In this document: positions 5,456-5,549 of the stretch, in pieces
Numbering within the stretch: the first letter of the stretch is position 1
How the letters are laid out: each line of letters starts with the position of its first letter
NCBI GenBank assembly: GCA_003561825.1
Contig: PWVO01000137.1
Span: 1-5,549 of the forward strand
Length of the DNA: 5,549 nucleotides
Direction of reading: 5' to 3'
Origin: Candidatus Woesearchaeota archaeon
Lineage (GTDB): Archaea > Nanobdellota > Nanobdellia > Woesearchaeales > CG1-02-33-12
The notes under the pieces: generated by a model
Seen by the model: only the letters and a program-made list of their open reading frames with translations
Database searches by the model: none
Told to the model about the DNA's origin: nothing
Translations under genes and position numbers: made by a program

Positions 5456-5475
5456 TGTCACCCCTGAATAGTTAC
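5456..5475 (-). repeat. Right terminal inverted repeat of the IS66-type element
   Basis: TGTCACCCCTGAATAGTTAC exactly mirrors 2116-2135. It ends in TTAC, i.e. GTAA on the other strand, as expected for an IS66 tip. Confidence 0.95.
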
Positions 5476-5549
5476 GATTTTTTACTTATTAATAAAAAAT
5501 TTCATAAAACCAACTATTTTCTTTAGTGGACATATAGAGGGGATTATGG
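5476..5549 (+). other. AT-rich flank with a possible gene start at the window edge
   Basis: This is DNA outside the IS66-type element. It is very A/T-rich and then reads AGAGGGGATTATGG at the edge. AGAGG (5536-5540) is five bases before an ATG at 5546-5548, so a + strand gene may begin here, but only one codon is in view. If the DNA continues the locus of the methyltransferase at the left edge, the two flanks were once adjacent or nearly so. Confidence 0.2.

Larger units (their letters stand above)
2116..5475 (-). mobile_element. Complete IS66-type transposon with a DruA-like gene (3360 bp)
   Basis: Perfect 20-bp inverted repeats enclose three overlapping genes on the - strand: a DUF4338/DruA-like gene, an unknown 148-codon gene and the IS66 transposase tnpC. 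The ends start GTAA, as is usual for IS66-family elements. Classical members encode tnpA, tnpB and tnpC; neither TnpA nor TnpB is found here, and the two upstream genes take their places. All three frames are intact. The 8-bp duplication expected for IS66 is not seen: the left flank is AAGTAATT and the right flank is GATTTTTT. A later rearrangement or deletion at one side is therefore likely, most simply connected with the neighbouring outer element 11 bp away. Confidence 0.85.

Overview
The window is a stack of bacterial transposable elements inserted behind a chromosomal gene. Strong AAGGAGG-type ribosome binding sites, moderate-to-low GC, AT-rich spacers and a Cys-rich clostridial-type IS30 transposase suggest an anaerobic Firmicutes (Clostridia, perhaps Peptococcaceae-like). 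This is inferred from sequence style only; no taxonomic marker gene is complete.

Layout. (1) Positions 2-112 hold the last 36 codons of a SpoU/TrmH-family RNA 2'-O-methyltransferase on the + strand. (2) Positions 143-2104 are bounded by perfect 19-bp inverted repeats. Inside sits a compact IS30-like unit (about 379-1723) with its own inverted repeats (13/16 identical) and one intact DDE transposase gene on the - strand. The remaining ~617 bp carry no credible gene. They do carry several copies of the terminal motif GTAAA(A/T)TCCAC and a ~117-bp multi-branched palindrome. The simplest reading is an IS30-like element inside an older, gene-less element whose ends look IS21-like; the alternative is one unusually long IS30-type element. 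(3) After an 11-bp gap, 2116-5475 is a complete 3360-bp IS66-type element with perfect 20-bp ends starting GTAA. (4) Positions 5476-5549 are AT-rich flanking DNA, possibly ending in the first codon of another gene.

The IS66-type element is the most interesting part. Its three genes run on the - strand in the order DUF4338/DruA-like protein (297 aa), unknown protein with a CxxCPxxC motif (148 aa), then the IS66 transposase TnpC (536 aa). Consecutive genes overlap by 23 bp and by 4 bp (ATGA), so they look translationally coupled. Classical IS66 elements are tnpA-tnpB-tnpC; here the DruA-like gene and the unknown gene occupy the tnpA and tnpB positions. That suggests that a protein family known mainly from the Druantia phage-defence system works in this element as a transposition accessory factor or as a cargo/defence function. 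An intrinsic-terminator-like hairpin just inside the right end points towards the operon and could shield it from outside transcription.

No tRNA, rRNA, CRISPR array or complete chromosomal gene was seen.
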